DNA from: Dyadobacter arcticus
Lineage (GTDB): Bacteria; Bacteroidota; Bacteroidia; Cytophagales; Spirosomataceae
Assembly (NCBI RefSeq): GCF_011762185.1
Contig: NZ_JAASQJ010000003.1
Span: 1,054,001-1,118,000 of the forward strand
Direction: 5' to 3'
DNA: 64,000 nt
Position 1 is the first letter of the stretch; every line of letters begins with the position of its first letter. The translations under genes were made by a program, and so were the position numbers. Positions 1 to 11,386 of this stretch are shown here, piece after piece. The notes under the pieces are model-generated. The model saw nothing but the letters and a program-made list of their open reading frames with translations. It was not told the origin of the DNA and made no database searches.

Positions 1-2729
<2,729 letters not shown>

Positions 2730-2752
2730 TTATCCATACAACCAGCCGGTTT

Positions 2753-3199
2753 TCAAGGGGTTGTCATCAAGTAACTGGTCAGCTTTTTTATCAGCCCGTC
2801 TTCTAATTCAAATACATCGCAGAAAACGAGGTTAAGTACCGTCCCATCCTTTTTTGTTGCCTTGACGGTTCCCTCAGCGATTACCACATTGTCTTCCTCG
2901 ATCATCCGGGTCACTTTAATAATAGGCTTGCCCGTAAAAGCTTCATTTTCTATTTCTTTATCGAAAGCAGCTTTACCCTTGTGAAGATATGCGCCCGGTA
3001 ATTCCCAAATGACATCTTCCGTCAGGCAGGAAAGTATTTTCGCATGGTCGGTTGCATTGAAACCTTCCATGTATTTGGTGACCGTCTCTTTGTTTTTGCT
3101 CATGTTCTGGATTGGTTGAAGTTTAGAAAAGTTGGTGAAGCTGCTCAGGATGAATGTGAAGAAGAGCAACATGAATTGTATGAATTGACGTGTAGCCAT
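2753..3199 (-). CDS. SnoaL-like / NTF2-like family protein
   Basis: A 148-residue protein whose last 115 residues, from MSKNKETVTKYMEGF, fit the small alpha+beta cone fold of SnoaL/NTF2-like proteins: an N-terminal helix with DHAKILSCLTEDVIWELPG, then strands ending in VFELEDGLIKKLTSYL. The first 30 residues are hydrophobic (FIQFMLLFFTFILSSF) and could be a signal peptide. An alternative ATG at 3103 would give a cytosolic protein of normal family length, and a TTG at 3208 extends the frame by three codons. It lies just downstream of the frameshifted AHSA1 gene and the ArsR regulator on the same strand, so it is probably the last gene of that small operon. Such proteins often act on small organic compounds or are of unknown function; no substrate is evident. 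Confidence 0.7.
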   Translation of the reverse strand: MATRQFIQFMLLFFTFILSSFTNFSKLQPIQNMSKNKETVTKYMEGFNATDHAKILSCLTEDVIWELPGAYLHKGKAAFDKEIENEAFTGKPIIKVTRMIEEDNVVIAEGTVKATKKDGTVLNLVFCDVFELEDGLIKKLTSYLMTTP

Positions 3200-3218
3200 G
3201 ATGTTCAAATGTTTAAAG

Positions 3219-3699
3219 TTAGCGGGTTACTAAAAGGTTATTTAGGCGATCGAACATACTGAACCAGCTTTGATAGGCACCTGTTTTTCTGGCTTCACTT
3301 TCTGCGACAGTCTGATGCAGGGTTACCTCGGTTTTTTCACCAATGGAAACAAATGTGACGGTAGTGACAATGGCCTGTGGCCAGTCTTCCGGCTTTCCTG
3401 CATTGTTAGCTGTCACAACATCCCCTTGTTCATTGCTCAGCGTCATCGTCAGAACCAATTTCTCAGGAGATGACACCTCATGATAAACACCTTTTATCCA
3501 GCAATCTCCATGCACGGGATCGTGAATGCAAGAATGAAATTCACCCCCAGCCTTCACTTCAATGGATCTATATTCAATGGTACATCCGTCGGGGGCGTAC
3601 CAGTGTTGTAATTGCTCCGGGTCCGTCCAAGCCGCGAAAACGAGCTCACGTGGCATCGAACACATGCGTGAGCAAAAGGTCTCCTTTATTTGTCTTCAT
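3219..3699 (-). pseudogene. AHSA1/SRPBCC-domain protein, frameshifted near its start
   Basis: Two overlapping frames together make one AHSA1-type SRPBCC protein. An ATG at 3699, overlapping the end of the upstream arsR by 14 bases, encodes MKTNKGDLLLTHVFDAT and then meets TGA at 3648-3646. The remainder of the family sequence continues in another frame from about 3653: PRELVFAAWTDPEQLQHWY, then the hydrophobic-pocket strands and a C-terminal helix ending at 3219. Normal homologues read ..FDAPRELVFAAWTDP.. in one frame, so two bases are missing or one is extra at 3651-3657, inside a run of C residues on the coding strand. Translation could restart at the in-frame ATG at 3665, but that product lacks the first beta strand. 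An ArsR-AHSA1 pair is a common operon of unknown ligand. A sequencing error remains possible. Confidence 0.75.
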
Positions 3700-4036
3700 T
3701 GCTTTTGTTTTTTACTTCCTTCAAATAGCTACCTAATTTTTCAAATCTCCTGGTCCACAGTTTTTTTGATTGTTCTATCCAGGTCTCCACTTCATCGAGT
3801 TGCTCTAAGTGCGCCTCGCAGAATCGTTCCCTTCCGCTTTTTGTAATCATAATCAGCCCGCAATCCGCCAGTATTTTCACATGAAGAGAAACTGCCTGCC
3901 TGGTCATATCAAATTTTTCTGCGATCGTATTCACATTGTAAGGCCGGGCTACATCAGGTTGAGCTGCAATAAGATTGATAATATCACGTCTCGTCGGATC
4001 GGCTATTGCCTGGTATACGTCTCGTCTGGCTTTCAT
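3686..4036 (-). CDS. ArsR-family winged-helix transcriptional regulator
   Basis: A 116-residue regulator with the SmtB/ArsR winged helix: VYQAIADPTRRDIINLIA at residues 7-24, a recognition helix region DMTRQAVSLHVKILADCGLI near 45-65, and a wing with ITKSGRERFCEAHLEQLDEVETWI. I chose ATG 4036 because the domain begins immediately after it; the frame runs open further upstream (to 4108) but that part is not family sequence and would overrun the operator. The CxC metal site of true ArsR proteins is absent, so metal sensing is not expected; this is the ArsR subtype paired with AHSA1/SRPBCC proteins. It overlaps the frameshifted AHSA1 gene by 14 bases. Five GCAAG/CTTGC half-sites directly upstream suggest autoregulation. 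Confidence 0.88.
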   Translation of the reverse strand: MKARRDVYQAIADPTRRDIINLIAAQPDVARPYNVNTIAEKFDMTRQAVSLHVKILADCGLIMITKSGRERFCEAHLEQLDEVETWIEQSKKLWTRRFEKLGSYLKEVKNKSNEDK

Positions 4037-4041
4037 AATCT

Positions 4042-4088
4042 GCAAGTAAGTGCTTGCAAATATAAGCGCAAGGATCTGCTTGCGCAAG
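4042..4088 (-). promoter_or_regulatory. Putative ArsR operator with five half-sites
   Basis: Between the arsR start (4036) and the katE terminator, the pentamer GCAAG or its complement CTTGC occurs at 4042-4046, 4053-4057, 4068-4072, 4079-4083 and 4084-4088. They form inverted pairs, including the perfect palindrome CTTGCGCAAG at 4079-4088. Their position covers the expected promoter of arsR, consistent with an autoregulatory site. Binding by this ArsR protein is inference. Confidence 0.55.
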
Positions 4089-4110
4089 TAGCTATGGAAA
4101 AAATGCAAAA

Positions 4111-4139
4111 AAGGCTGATTGTGGATAACAATCAGCCTT
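4111..4139 (-). terminator. Rho-independent terminator of katE
   Basis: A perfect 12-base-pair stem (AAGGCTGATTGT at 4111-4122 pairing with 4128-4139) with a five-base loop. On the minus strand it is followed by TTTTGCATTTTTT. It lies 21 bases after the katE stop and before the arsR operator, so it separates the two transcription units. Confidence 0.88.
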
Positions 4140-4159
4140 CGTCATTTATACTCCAATAA

Positions 4160-6349
4160 TTAAGCAGGAATTTTCCTTGGCTTTTCGCGCTCCCAGAAAC
4201 GGTGCTGGGAAATGGCCAGGATAAATTTATCCACCAAAACCCCCGCATCTTCGCCAATTACTATACCCTCTCTAACCACAGTTTCATCAGAAAACTCAGC
4301 AGGGATTTTCTTGCTGAAATAGGTTGCTTCCACTACCTGCATCGCCGAAGCATCAGCTGCGACCGCTTTACAATGTTTGAAAGCCTCATTCAGAAAATGT
4401 ACCGCATCCGCGTCTGCCTCAACGGTAGCCACACTATTGGTACCCCCCGGCACGTACACTGCATCGTAAAACACCGAAGCAGCAGTCAAAAAACTATGAT
4501 CGACAGGAATTTCTACATCATTTTTAGAGATAATATAGTTAAGCCTTGGCGCAATTACCTCAACAATTGCACCTGCCGCTTCCAACGCATCTTTGACAGT
4601 TTTAAGCGATTCCTCATCCACTCCATCCGCTGCGAGGAATGCAATTTTCCGCGTTTTAACACTATCCTTCGGCGTGTTCGCCATACTTAGCGCAGCCGAT
4701 GATATAAGAGAACCTTTAAAGATAACTGAATCAAAATCCGCCGGATTTCCATCTGCCGGAATGCTGTGATTCATAGGAAGTTCAGGATCCTGGGGAACAG
4801 ATATCCGAAGCGCAAAAGCTACTTCTGCGGCTAGGCTCTTATCGATCATTGACAATATCCCGAGCATCCTTTCACGAATGCTTACGGTTTTAAGTTTGCC
4901 CAGCTCAAAACTCAATGCATCCACAATGTGGTTCTTCTCTGGATCAGACTGGCTGTTGAAAAACAGGCGCGCCTGACTGAAATGATCGAAAAAGCTTTTG
5001 CTCCTAGCCCTCACTTTTCTGGCATCAATCCGCTCGGGGTAAGTCGTAAATCCACCTTCGGATGCCTTGGCTTGTAAAGGAAAGTTGTCACCGATTTTAT
5101 TGGGGCCGTAACTGGTTTTTCCTCTGTTAATCGTCTGCCGCATGTGTCCATCGCGCTGATTATTGTGCACTGGCACAACAGGCCTGTTGATTGGAATTTC
5201 GTGGAAATTGGGGCCTCCCAATCTGAGTAACTGCGTATCAGTGTAAGAGAATAGCCTTCCTTGAAGTAAAGGATCATTGGAAAAATCGATACCAGGAACG
5301 ACATGCCCAAGGTGATAGGCTACCTGCTCGGTTTCTGCAAAAAAGTTATCCGGGTTACGGTTCAAAGTGAGTTTGCCAATGCGTTGCACGGGCACCAGTT
5401 CCTCAGGTATCAGCTTGGTTGGATCCAAGAGATCGAATTCGAATTTAAACTCATCTTCTTCCGGAACGATTTGCACGCCAAGTTCCCACTCTGGGAAATT
5501 ACCACTTTCGATCGCGTCCCAAAGGTCGCGGCGGTGATAATCAGGATCTTTTCCAGAGATATTTTGCGCCTCGTCCCAAGCCACAGCATGAACGCCCAAA
5601 AGTGGCTTCCAAAGAAATTTCACAAAACTTGATACCTCTTCCTGATTTACAAAACGGAATGTATGCACACCGAAACCTTCCATCATCCGATAGCTGCGCG
5701 GAAGCGCCCTGTCGCTCATCACCCACATGATCATATGTGCGGATTCGGGCATCAAAGAAATAAAGTCCCAGAAAGTATCGTGAGCCGAAGCGGCCTGCGG
5801 CATTTCACTATCCGGCTCCGGTTTAACCGCGTGGATCAGATCTGGGAATTTAATCGCATCCTGAATAAAAAACACGGGCATATTATTGCCCACTAAATCA
5901 AAGTTTCCCTCCTGGGTATAAAATTTTACTGCAAACCCCCTCACATCCCTTGCCAGATCAGAAGATCCGCGGGAGCCAGCGACAGTAGAAAATCTTACAA
6001 AAACGGGGGTTTCAATGGCAGGATCATTCAAAAATCCAGCTTTGGTCACGGCGCCCATGGGTTCATAAACTTTAAAAACACCATGTGCCGCCGACCCGCG
6101 TGCATGTACAATGCGCTCCGGAATGCGCTCATGATCAAAATGAGTAATCTTCTCCCGAAGTATAAAATCTTCCAGCAATGTTGCACCTCTTTCCCCAGCT
6201 TTCAGGGAATTTTGGTCATCATTGATTCTAAGCCCGTGATTAGTAGTTAAAAATTCACCATTACCATCAGCCGTATGAGGCATTAGCTTTGATGTCTTGT
6301 CATTGTCCGGCTGTAAAGACGGGTTTTCCAAATCTTTTTTTGTTGCCAT
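4160..6349 (-). CDS. katE: Large-subunit catalase HPII with C-terminal DJ-1/PfpI-like domain
   Basis: A monofunctional heme catalase (2 H2O2 to 2 H2O + O2) of the large clade-2 type. The core carries the distal His in RIVHARGSAAHG (His82 from this start), the Asn of NFDLVGNNMPVFFIQDA, and the proximal heme Tyr in GRLFSYTDTQLLRLGGPNF. The last ~170 residues, from RKIAFLAADGVDE, form the flavodoxin-like class-I glutamine-amidotransferase/PfpI domain typical of HPII. I chose ATG 6349 (729 residues), 19 bases after the upstream ferritin-like gene; an ATG at 6403 gives 747 residues but would overlap that gene by 35 bases and adds a lysine-rich non-family stretch. Co-transcription with the YciE/YciF-like gene points to a stress or stationary-phase unit. 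A strong terminator follows. Confidence 0.95.
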   Translation of the reverse strand: MATKKDLENPSLQPDNDKTSKLMPHTADGNGEFLTTNHGLRINDDQNSLKAGERGATLLEDFILREKITHFDHERIPERIVHARGSAAHGVFKVYEPMGAVTKAGFLNDPAIETPVFVRFSTVAGSRGSSDLARDVRGFAVKFYTQEGNFDLVGNNMPVFFIQDAIKFPDLIHAVKPEPDSEMPQAASAHDTFWDFISLMPESAHMIMWVMSDRALPRSYRMMEGFGVHTFRFVNQEEVSSFVKFLWKPLLGVHAVAWDEAQNISGKDPDYHRRDLWDAIESGNFPEWELGVQIVPEEDEFKFEFDLLDPTKLIPEELVPVQRIGKLTLNRNPDNFFAETEQVAYHLGHVVPGIDFSNDPLLQGRLFSYTDTQLLRLGGPNFHEIPINRPVVPVHNNQRDGHMRQTINRGKTSYGPNKIGDNFPLQAKASEGGFTTYPERIDARKVRARSKSFFDHFSQARLFFNSQSDPEKNHIVDALSFELGKLKTVSIRERMLGILSMIDKSLAAEVAFALRISVPQDPELPMNHSIPADGNPADFDSVIFKGSLISSAALSMANTPKDSVKTRKIAFLAADGVDEESLKTVKDALEAAGAIVEVIAPRLNYIISKNDVEIPVDHSFLTAASVFYDAVYVPGGTNSVATVEADADAVHFLNEAFKHCKAVAADASAMQVVEATYFSKKIPAEFSDETVVREGIVIGEDAGVLVDKFILAISQHRFWEREKPRKIPA

Positions 6350-6368
6350 TTCTATTTTTGATTGTGGG

Positions 6369-6920
6369 TCAGGCTTCTTCTGCCGCTTTGTAATTGACTT
6401 CATTTTCTGCTACCTCAGTAAGGAGCTCATCTGCTTTTTTCTCCTCGGCAAGGGTTTGGGCCAAAATATCAGCCACATCGTCCAATCCTAATGTTTTGGC
6501 AAGTTGTGTCAGGCCGCCGTAAGTGGCAATTTCATAATGTTCTACTTTTTGTGAGGCCAATATAATTCCTACATCCCTGGTGGCAGTACCCTCATCAGTA
6601 CCCTCCACGATGCCCTCGGCTTCTTTGGAAAGCCCTTCCATTGCATCGCATTTCTTGGCAATTGCCTTTTCTCCAAGCATGTCAAAAATGACTTCCAGCC
6701 TGCTTACATGCTCAATGGTTTGATCCAGATGATTTTCAATTGCTTGCACCAATTTTGGTGAACTTGCAGCCTGGATCATCTTGGGAAGTGCCTTTACCAG
6801 GTGATTTTCAGCCCAATAAATATCGCGAAGACTATCCAGGAATAATTCATTTAACGCAGGCTCCGCCTTTGTCGATGTTTTAGTTTTAAATTTTGGCTCT
6901 GAGCCTGATTCGATGTCCAT
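6369..6920 (-). CDS. YciE/YciF-family ferritin-like protein (DUF892)
   Basis: A 183-residue, mostly helical protein. After a 25-residue charged tail, LNELFLDSLRDIYWAENHLVKALPKM starts the four-helix ferritin-like bundle of the DUF892/YciE-YciF family. Further conserved pieces are NHLDQTIEHVSRLEVIFDMLG and QKVEHYEIATYGGLTQLAKTLG, which place Glu/His pairs where the di-metal site lies in the family. The C-terminal part is acidic. These proteins are linked to general stress responses in enterobacteria, but their biochemical activity is not established. The gene sits directly upstream of katE with a 19-base gap, so the two are probably one operon handling oxidative or desiccation stress. Confidence 0.9.
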   Translation of the reverse strand: MDIESGSEPKFKTKTSTKAEPALNELFLDSLRDIYWAENHLVKALPKMIQAASSPKLVQAIENHLDQTIEHVSRLEVIFDMLGEKAIAKKCDAMEGLSKEAEGIVEGTDEGTATRDVGIILASQKVEHYEIATYGGLTQLAKTLGLDDVADILAQTLAEEKKADELLTEVAENEVNYKAAEEA

Positions 6921-7071
6921 AGTTGAAGATGGTTAAGTTGCCTGCCCTCTACAAAATGTATTCCCGGCAAAAATACAACCCCGTATTATCCCATTAAATC
7001 TTCAGCGTGGGCAGTTTCTTTGCATAAAATTGATTACTTGCCTTCGACTTCAAAAGATCTCTAATTTTTAT

Positions 7072-8460
7072 ATGTTGAATTCAACCCAACCCTCCCAGCC
7101 CAAACCATTGGCGTGGATCAGGGTTTGCGGGGACGCTCCTTACTTTGAAACTGAACAGGGAGATAGCTGGATCCCTATCGGACAGAACGACGCGATCACC
7201 TGGCCGGACTTTCAGGGGCTTTTCAGAAGAAAGGATGTTGCCCGGGTTGAAGGCCATATGGCATACCTCGCAGCCCACGGCATTACCTGCATCCGGATGA
7301 TGATGGAATATGGCCAGACTGAAAACCGGTATCTGGAAAAGCCGGTTGGAACATTTCAGCCTAATATGATCCAGTTCTGGGATGACCTTTTCCGGCTTTG
7401 TGAGCAATATAAAATACGGGTCCTATTAACCCCATTTGACACATTCTGGATGGCGAGAAGGTGGAAATGTCATCAATACAATGCACTTTCGGGCGGGCCT
7501 TGCAAAAGCAAATGGCAGTGGCTTACTGATGAGGGGATGATAATGGCTATCAAAAACCGCTTCACTTTTTTTATTGAGCGCTGGGGTGCAAGCGGCGTAA
7601 TTTTCGGTTGGGATTTATGGAATGAAATCAACCCGCTGAACGCAGGCAAGAGTTTAGAAAACCTATATCAATATATTGACCAGATCAGCGCACACATTCG
7701 CGAAAAGGAAATGCTTTTGTATAAAAAACCCCGTCCGCAAACTGTATCTGTTTTTGCCCCTTTGCAAAAAAAGCATGCGATGGACGACATCATCTTTCGA
7801 CATCCAATGCTCGACTTTGCCTCTACCCATTTTTACCAGACGGGCTCAATAGACTATCCCAGAAATGTGAACGCAGCGGCAGTCACAACCGGGAAAATGG
7901 TCAAAGAAGCATTGCAGTTGCTCCCTCCAGGACGCCCTTTCCTAGATACTGAACATGGGCCGATCAGCTATTTTCGCAGGCGCAGGCGCGGGTTACCGGA
8001 AGCATTTGATGATCTCTATTTCCTGCATATGCAATGGGCGCACCTGGCGGCGGGAGCAGCGGGTGGTGGTATGCGCTGGCCTTACCGGTATCCGCACACA
8101 TTAACGCACGGCATGCGCCGGGCGCAGCTGAACCTGGCACAATTTGCCCGCCTGATCGACTGGCAGAATTTCAAACGGAAGAATTTGAATGATCAAATCT
8201 CCGTTATTGGGCCGAAGGTGCAGGTTTTTGGCTGCGGGGATGCGCATCAGGCGATAGTATGGATACTGACATCGGCCGATGAATCGCTGCTAACATTATC
8301 GGTACCAGGTCTTGCCGATGGCGCATATATCGTTCATTTCTGGGATACACTTACCGGCATTTTGAGCAGTAACAACATTATAAAGCAGGACGCAGAGTTG
8401 TCAATTCAATGTCAAATGACTACTACTAATCTGGCGCTGGCCATCCGCAGGCAGCTATGA
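7072..8460 (+). CDS. Clan-A glycoside hydrolase (GH5/cellulase-like)
   Basis: A 462-residue TIM-barrel hydrolase. FGWDLWNEINP holds the usual acid/base Glu185 after the conserved Asn, and FLDTEHGPISYF holds the candidate nucleophile Glu294; the spacing is normal for clan A. Earlier barrel strands are visible in YLAAHGITCIRMMMEYGQ and KIRVLLTPFDTFWM. The last ~90 residues (VFGCGDAHQAIVWILTSAD to the end) look like a beta-sandwich accessory domain. No signal peptide is apparent, so it may act inside the cell or use an unrecognised export route. I chose ATG 7072; an in-frame ATG at 7030 only adds 14 residues of non-family sequence. Exact specificity (mannan, glucan or other) cannot be read from the motifs. 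It is convergent with the acyl-CoA dehydrogenase gene, 10 bases away. Confidence 0.75.
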   Translation: MLNSTQPSQPKPLAWIRVCGDAPYFETEQGDSWIPIGQNDAITWPDFQGLFRRKDVARVEGHMAYLAAHGITCIRMMMEYGQTENRYLEKPVGTFQPNMIQFWDDLFRLCEQYKIRVLLTPFDTFWMARRWKCHQYNALSGGPCKSKWQWLTDEGMIMAIKNRFTFFIERWGASGVIFGWDLWNEINPLNAGKSLENLYQYIDQISAHIREKEMLLYKKPRPQTVSVFAPLQKKHAMDDIIFRHPMLDFASTHFYQTGSIDYPRNVNAAAVTTGKMVKEALQLLPPGRPFLDTEHGPISYFRRRRRGLPEAFDDLYFLHMQWAHLAAGAAGGGMRWPYRYPHTLTHGMRRAQLNLAQFARLIDWQNFKRKNLNDQISVIGPKVQVFGCGDAHQAIVWILTSADESLLTLSVPGLADGAYIVHFWDTLTGILSSNNIIKQDAELSIQCQMTTTNLALAIRRQL

Positions 8461-8470
8461 ATTGGTTTCA

Positions 8471-9580
8471 TCAATCTGTCCATAGTGACGAGGTATCCTT
8501 CTGATCGAATACATATTTTCCGATTGAAGTTAGGGTTGCGTCGGGCGCTGGTTGTTTAAGGTATGTTGTTAAATCCCTATGAATTCTTTCCAGCGAATAA
8601 GGTCGCATTAAGCCTCTTGCCCCAACGGAGCATTCAGCCAGATGCATGCTTTTAAGACAAACTTCATTTATAACCGTCCGCGTCATATTGATATAGGCAA
8701 GAAGTTGCCCGGTTTGATCTGCGGAAGATTCTGTCTTTTGTGTAGCCCGGCCCAGCCACAAATTTCCAGTTTCAACCAAATAAGCGATTTCGCCCATTCT
8801 TGCTCTCTGAAAAGGATCGTCGGTGCGGTTAAGTTCTTTCAAAAATCGGTGGGTTTCTTCCATCATCGCAATCGCCCCGCCAAGCTGGACAGCAGCAAAA
8901 CGAATGGCGCCGCCAGAAAAATACGGTTGCTGATAATATGCGCCAGGTGGCCCCAGCAGGTCGGACTGATCAAGAACAATTCCTGAAAAATCCATTCTAA
9001 AACTGGCAGAAGCACGCATGCCCAGTGGCTGCCAGAAACTCGCGTCCGAGACGATTTCCTTCACTTTTGCTTCCGGGATAATGCACATTTGCCAACCTTC
9101 TGTCTTTGTCGATATGAGTTCTCCGGTAATCAGTGGGCGCTGAATCCATCCTGCGCCGGAGCAAAAGGTTTTGGCGCCGCTAAGCTTGTATTTTCCATTC
9201 CCGATGTCGTGAATCTTTACGCCATCACCATCCTGGGTATTCCAAACACCGAACAAGCACTGTTTGTTAAAGACTTCACTGAAGTACGTATCCTTTTGTT
9301 GTTGATCCCCAAATAAACTGATCAAGAGCAGTGCATTTGCATGGCCTTCATATATTCTGCCCACAGGAAGGCTGGCTGATCCCAGCATAATAAGAACATC
9401 AATTAATTGGCTGGTGTTGAATTCTTTATATCGATACGGATTTGCCAGCAAGGACATTTCCAGAAGTCCTGCTTTGCGGACCAACTCAAATTCCTGTTCT
9501 GGGAATGCCCCCTCCCGGTCGCTTGCCTGAGCATGTTTTTTAAGTTGTTCTATAAGTGATCTTCGAGAGAGAATGTCCAT
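8471..9580 (-). CDS. Acyl-CoA dehydrogenase family protein
   Basis: A 369-residue flavoprotein-like sequence with the acyl-CoA dehydrogenase order: an N-terminal helical domain (FPEQEFELVRKAGLLEMSLL), a beta domain with LFGVWNTQDGDGVKIHD and LSGAKTFCSGAGWIQRPLIT, and a C-terminal helical bundle ending GLMRPYSLERIHRDLTTYL. The beta-domain motif KLSGAKTFCSGAG is the region that contacts FAD and substrate. A catalytic Glu is not obvious at the usual place, so it may be a divergent member or act on an unusual substrate. It is divergent from the GT2 gene at 9703; acyl-CoA dehydrogenase/GT2 pairs recur in bacterial accessory loci, often with a PIG-L deacetylase and methyltransferase, neither of which is present here. 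Confidence 0.8.
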   Translation of the reverse strand: MDILSRRSLIEQLKKHAQASDREGAFPEQEFELVRKAGLLEMSLLANPYRYKEFNTSQLIDVLIMLGSASLPVGRIYEGHANALLLISLFGDQQQKDTYFSEVFNKQCLFGVWNTQDGDGVKIHDIGNGKYKLSGAKTFCSGAGWIQRPLITGELISTKTEGWQMCIIPEAKVKEIVSDASFWQPLGMRASASFRMDFSGIVLDQSDLLGPPGAYYQQPYFSGGAIRFAAVQLGGAIAMMEETHRFLKELNRTDDPFQRARMGEIAYLVETGNLWLGRATQKTESSADQTGQLLAYINMTRTVINEVCLKSMHLAECSVGARGLMRPYSLERIHRDLTTYLKQPAPDATLTSIGKYVFDQKDTSSLWTD

Positions 9581-9702
9581 TTAAATGCCAGTAGCTGATA
9601 CGCAATGCTTACTATCATTATCATACCCAGGCTTTAAAAGTTGCCGCATCACATAAATGGCATGGATTTAATAGAGAGGCCACGAACACATTTATTCACT
9701 AC

Positions 9703-10911
9703 ATGACTGAAATTTTCGCGGCACGGCAATCGCCGGAATTATTGATAAATAAAGACCTTTTCAGCAGTTGCCCGGCAAACCCTAACTTAAAGATTTGTGT
9801 CATACTCCCCGTTCGCAATGAGGAGGATAACATCGTCAAAGCATTGAATGCCTTGCGATTACAAATGGATTGCTCGGGGAAACCCTTCCCCTACAAACAC
9901 TATGAAGTATTGTTGCTGGCCAACAATTGTTCAGACCAGTCGGTTGTTTTGGCCAGGTCGTACCAGAAACAACATCCAGGTTTTAACCTTCATATTGAAG
10001 ATATTAAATTACCTGCTCCGGTAGCCCATATAGGCACGGTAAGACGGCTGCTGATGGATGCTGCCTATGAACGCTTTTCGATTATCAACAAACCTGAGGG
10101 TGTTATTGCGAGCACGGATAGCGATTCGGAAGTAGATCATCATTGGTTATACCAGACCTTGACAGAGATTAGGAAGGGCAATGATGTGGTAGGCGGCAGG
10201 ATCCTGACAAAGCCCGATAAGAGTATTTCCCGCCTGTATTATTTGCGCGACATTACTTATAAATATTTGGTATCCAGGGTTGAAGACTTGTTAGACCCGG
10301 TTGTTAACGACAGATGGCCCAGGCATTTCCAATGTTTTGGGGCCAGCTTTGCTGTTACTTGCCGGATGTATGATTTGAGCGGCCGATTGCCGGTTGTACC
10401 GTTTTTAGAAGATATGGCCTTTCATAAATCGCTGATCAGGGTAGACGCCAAGATCCGCCTAAGTCCGCTCGTCCAGGTTTCAACTTCGGCCAGAATACAG
10501 GGAAGGGTCGATTTTGGGTTATCGATCCAGCTCAAACAATGGGGTGAAATGACCGCGGACAGACACCCGCTGATGGTGGAGCCAGTGGGATCGCTGATTT
10601 TGAAACTCAATGCAAGAAAAACGCTTCGCGATGTGTGGAATGCCCAGTTTACCAATCCTCAAACGTTAGCCCAAATTGGCTCATTGCTTGGTTTGGAACC
10701 TTACTGGATTGAAGAACAGATGGGAACTAAACGTTATTTTGGCGAGCTCTGGGAAAGCGTTGAAGAAAGAATAGAAAAGGAAGGCTGGTCGGAGACCTGG
10801 CCAGCGGTGGATGTGGTGAAAGCAATACCACAGCTAAAAAATGAAATATTCAGGATATCCAGTCAGTTGCAACTTCGGTTGCCGGAGCGTAATATATCCA
10901 GCCGTAAGTGA
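9703..10911 (+). CDS. Family 2 glycosyltransferase
   Basis: A 402-residue GT-A glycosyltransferase. CVILPVRNEEDNIVKALNAL near residue 32 is the nucleotide-binding start of the fold, YEVLLLANNCSDQS follows, and ASTDSDSEVDHHWLY near residue 137 supplies the metal-binding acidic motif. FLEDMAFHKSLIRVDAKI has the acceptor-side Glu-Asp typical of the ED motif. No transmembrane segment is evident, so it is likely cytosolic. The C-terminal 100 residues are helical and not a recognised domain. It is divergent from the acyl-CoA dehydrogenase and 21 bases upstream of a TIGR03643 gene. Donor and acceptor are unknown. Confidence 0.82.
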   Translation: MTEIFAARQSPELLINKDLFSSCPANPNLKICVILPVRNEEDNIVKALNALRLQMDCSGKPFPYKHYEVLLLANNCSDQSVVLARSYQKQHPGFNLHIEDIKLPAPVAHIGTVRRLLMDAAYERFSIINKPEGVIASTDSDSEVDHHWLYQTLTEIRKGNDVVGGRILTKPDKSISRLYYLRDITYKYLVSRVEDLLDPVVNDRWPRHFQCFGASFAVTCRMYDLSGRLPVVPFLEDMAFHKSLIRVDAKIRLSPLVQVSTSARIQGRVDFGLSIQLKQWGEMTADRHPLMVEPVGSLILKLNARKTLRDVWNAQFTNPQTLAQIGSLLGLEPYWIEEQMGTKRYFGELWESVEERIEKEGWSETWPAVDVVKAIPQLKNEIFRISSQLQLRLPERNISSRK

Positions 10912-10932
10912 TTAATTGAAAACTAAAAGATT

Positions 10933-11211
10933 TTGAAACCAGAAGAGATTGATCGTGTAATTGAAATGGCCTGGGAAGACAGAACGCCTTTTGATGTAAT
11001 CAAGGCGCAGTTTGGGTTAAGCGAACAACAGGTAATAACCCTGATGCGCCGGGAAATGAAGCCGAGCAGTTTCAGAATGTGGCGGAAGCGCGTTCAGGGC
11101 CGGGTTACAAAGCATCTAAAATTGTCAGAAGTCCAAGATTACCGGTTCAAATCCAGCTTGCAGAAGCTAATCAGCGCAAACAAAATCAGCAAACGCCCTA
11201 TCAATCTGTGA
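10933..11211 (+). CDS. TIGR03643 family small protein, TTG start
   Basis: A 92-residue basic protein. The N-terminal half, KPEEIDRVIEMAWEDRTPF and FGLSEQQVITLMRREM, looks like a helix-turn-helix-type fold, followed by the family signature SSFRMWRKRVQGR and THKHL-like basic residues. It matches the TIGR03643 family, whose function is unknown. No ATG is available before residue 13 and an in-frame stop lies nine bases upstream, so TTG 10933 is the likely start. It follows the GT2 gene by 21 bases and may be co-transcribed with it. Confidence 0.78.
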   Translation: MKPEEIDRVIEMAWEDRTPFDVIKAQFGLSEQQVITLMRREMKPSSFRMWRKRVQGRVTKHLKLSEVQDYRFKSSLQKLISANKISKRPINL

Positions 11212-11323
11212 TTGAGGGATTGGCTTAAGCATGTTACACGCTGCAACGGCGTTCTATTCGGTAGTATCAAACCAATGCTGTGTTATCTTATTATTAACCC
11301 CAACCATCCGGCGCTGCAAACGT

Positions 11324-11331
11324 TAACTTTG
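11324..11331 (+). promoter_or_regulatory. -7 promoter element TAACTTTG of the PI-PLC gene
   Basis: TAACTTTG matches the Bacteroidota -7 consensus TAnnTTTG exactly and lies 55 bases upstream of the ATG at 11387. No clear -33 TTG is seen at the expected distance. Unlike the phosphorus genes further on, no 11-base TTAACA repeat precedes it. Confidence 0.45.
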
Positions 11332-11386
11332 CAATTGGAAACAGGCGAAACTATTTATGACACGTGAAAAAACAAAGGTTGCTACT

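Noticed and set aside
4202..4690. Open frame of 162 codons on the plus strand
   Set aside because: It is antisense to the PfpI-like domain of katE and has no recognisable features.
11324..11359. Possible PHO-like control of the PI-PLC gene
   Set aside because: TTAACT and GAAACA are present but not in an 11-base register; the exact TAACTTTG element suggests an ordinary promoter.
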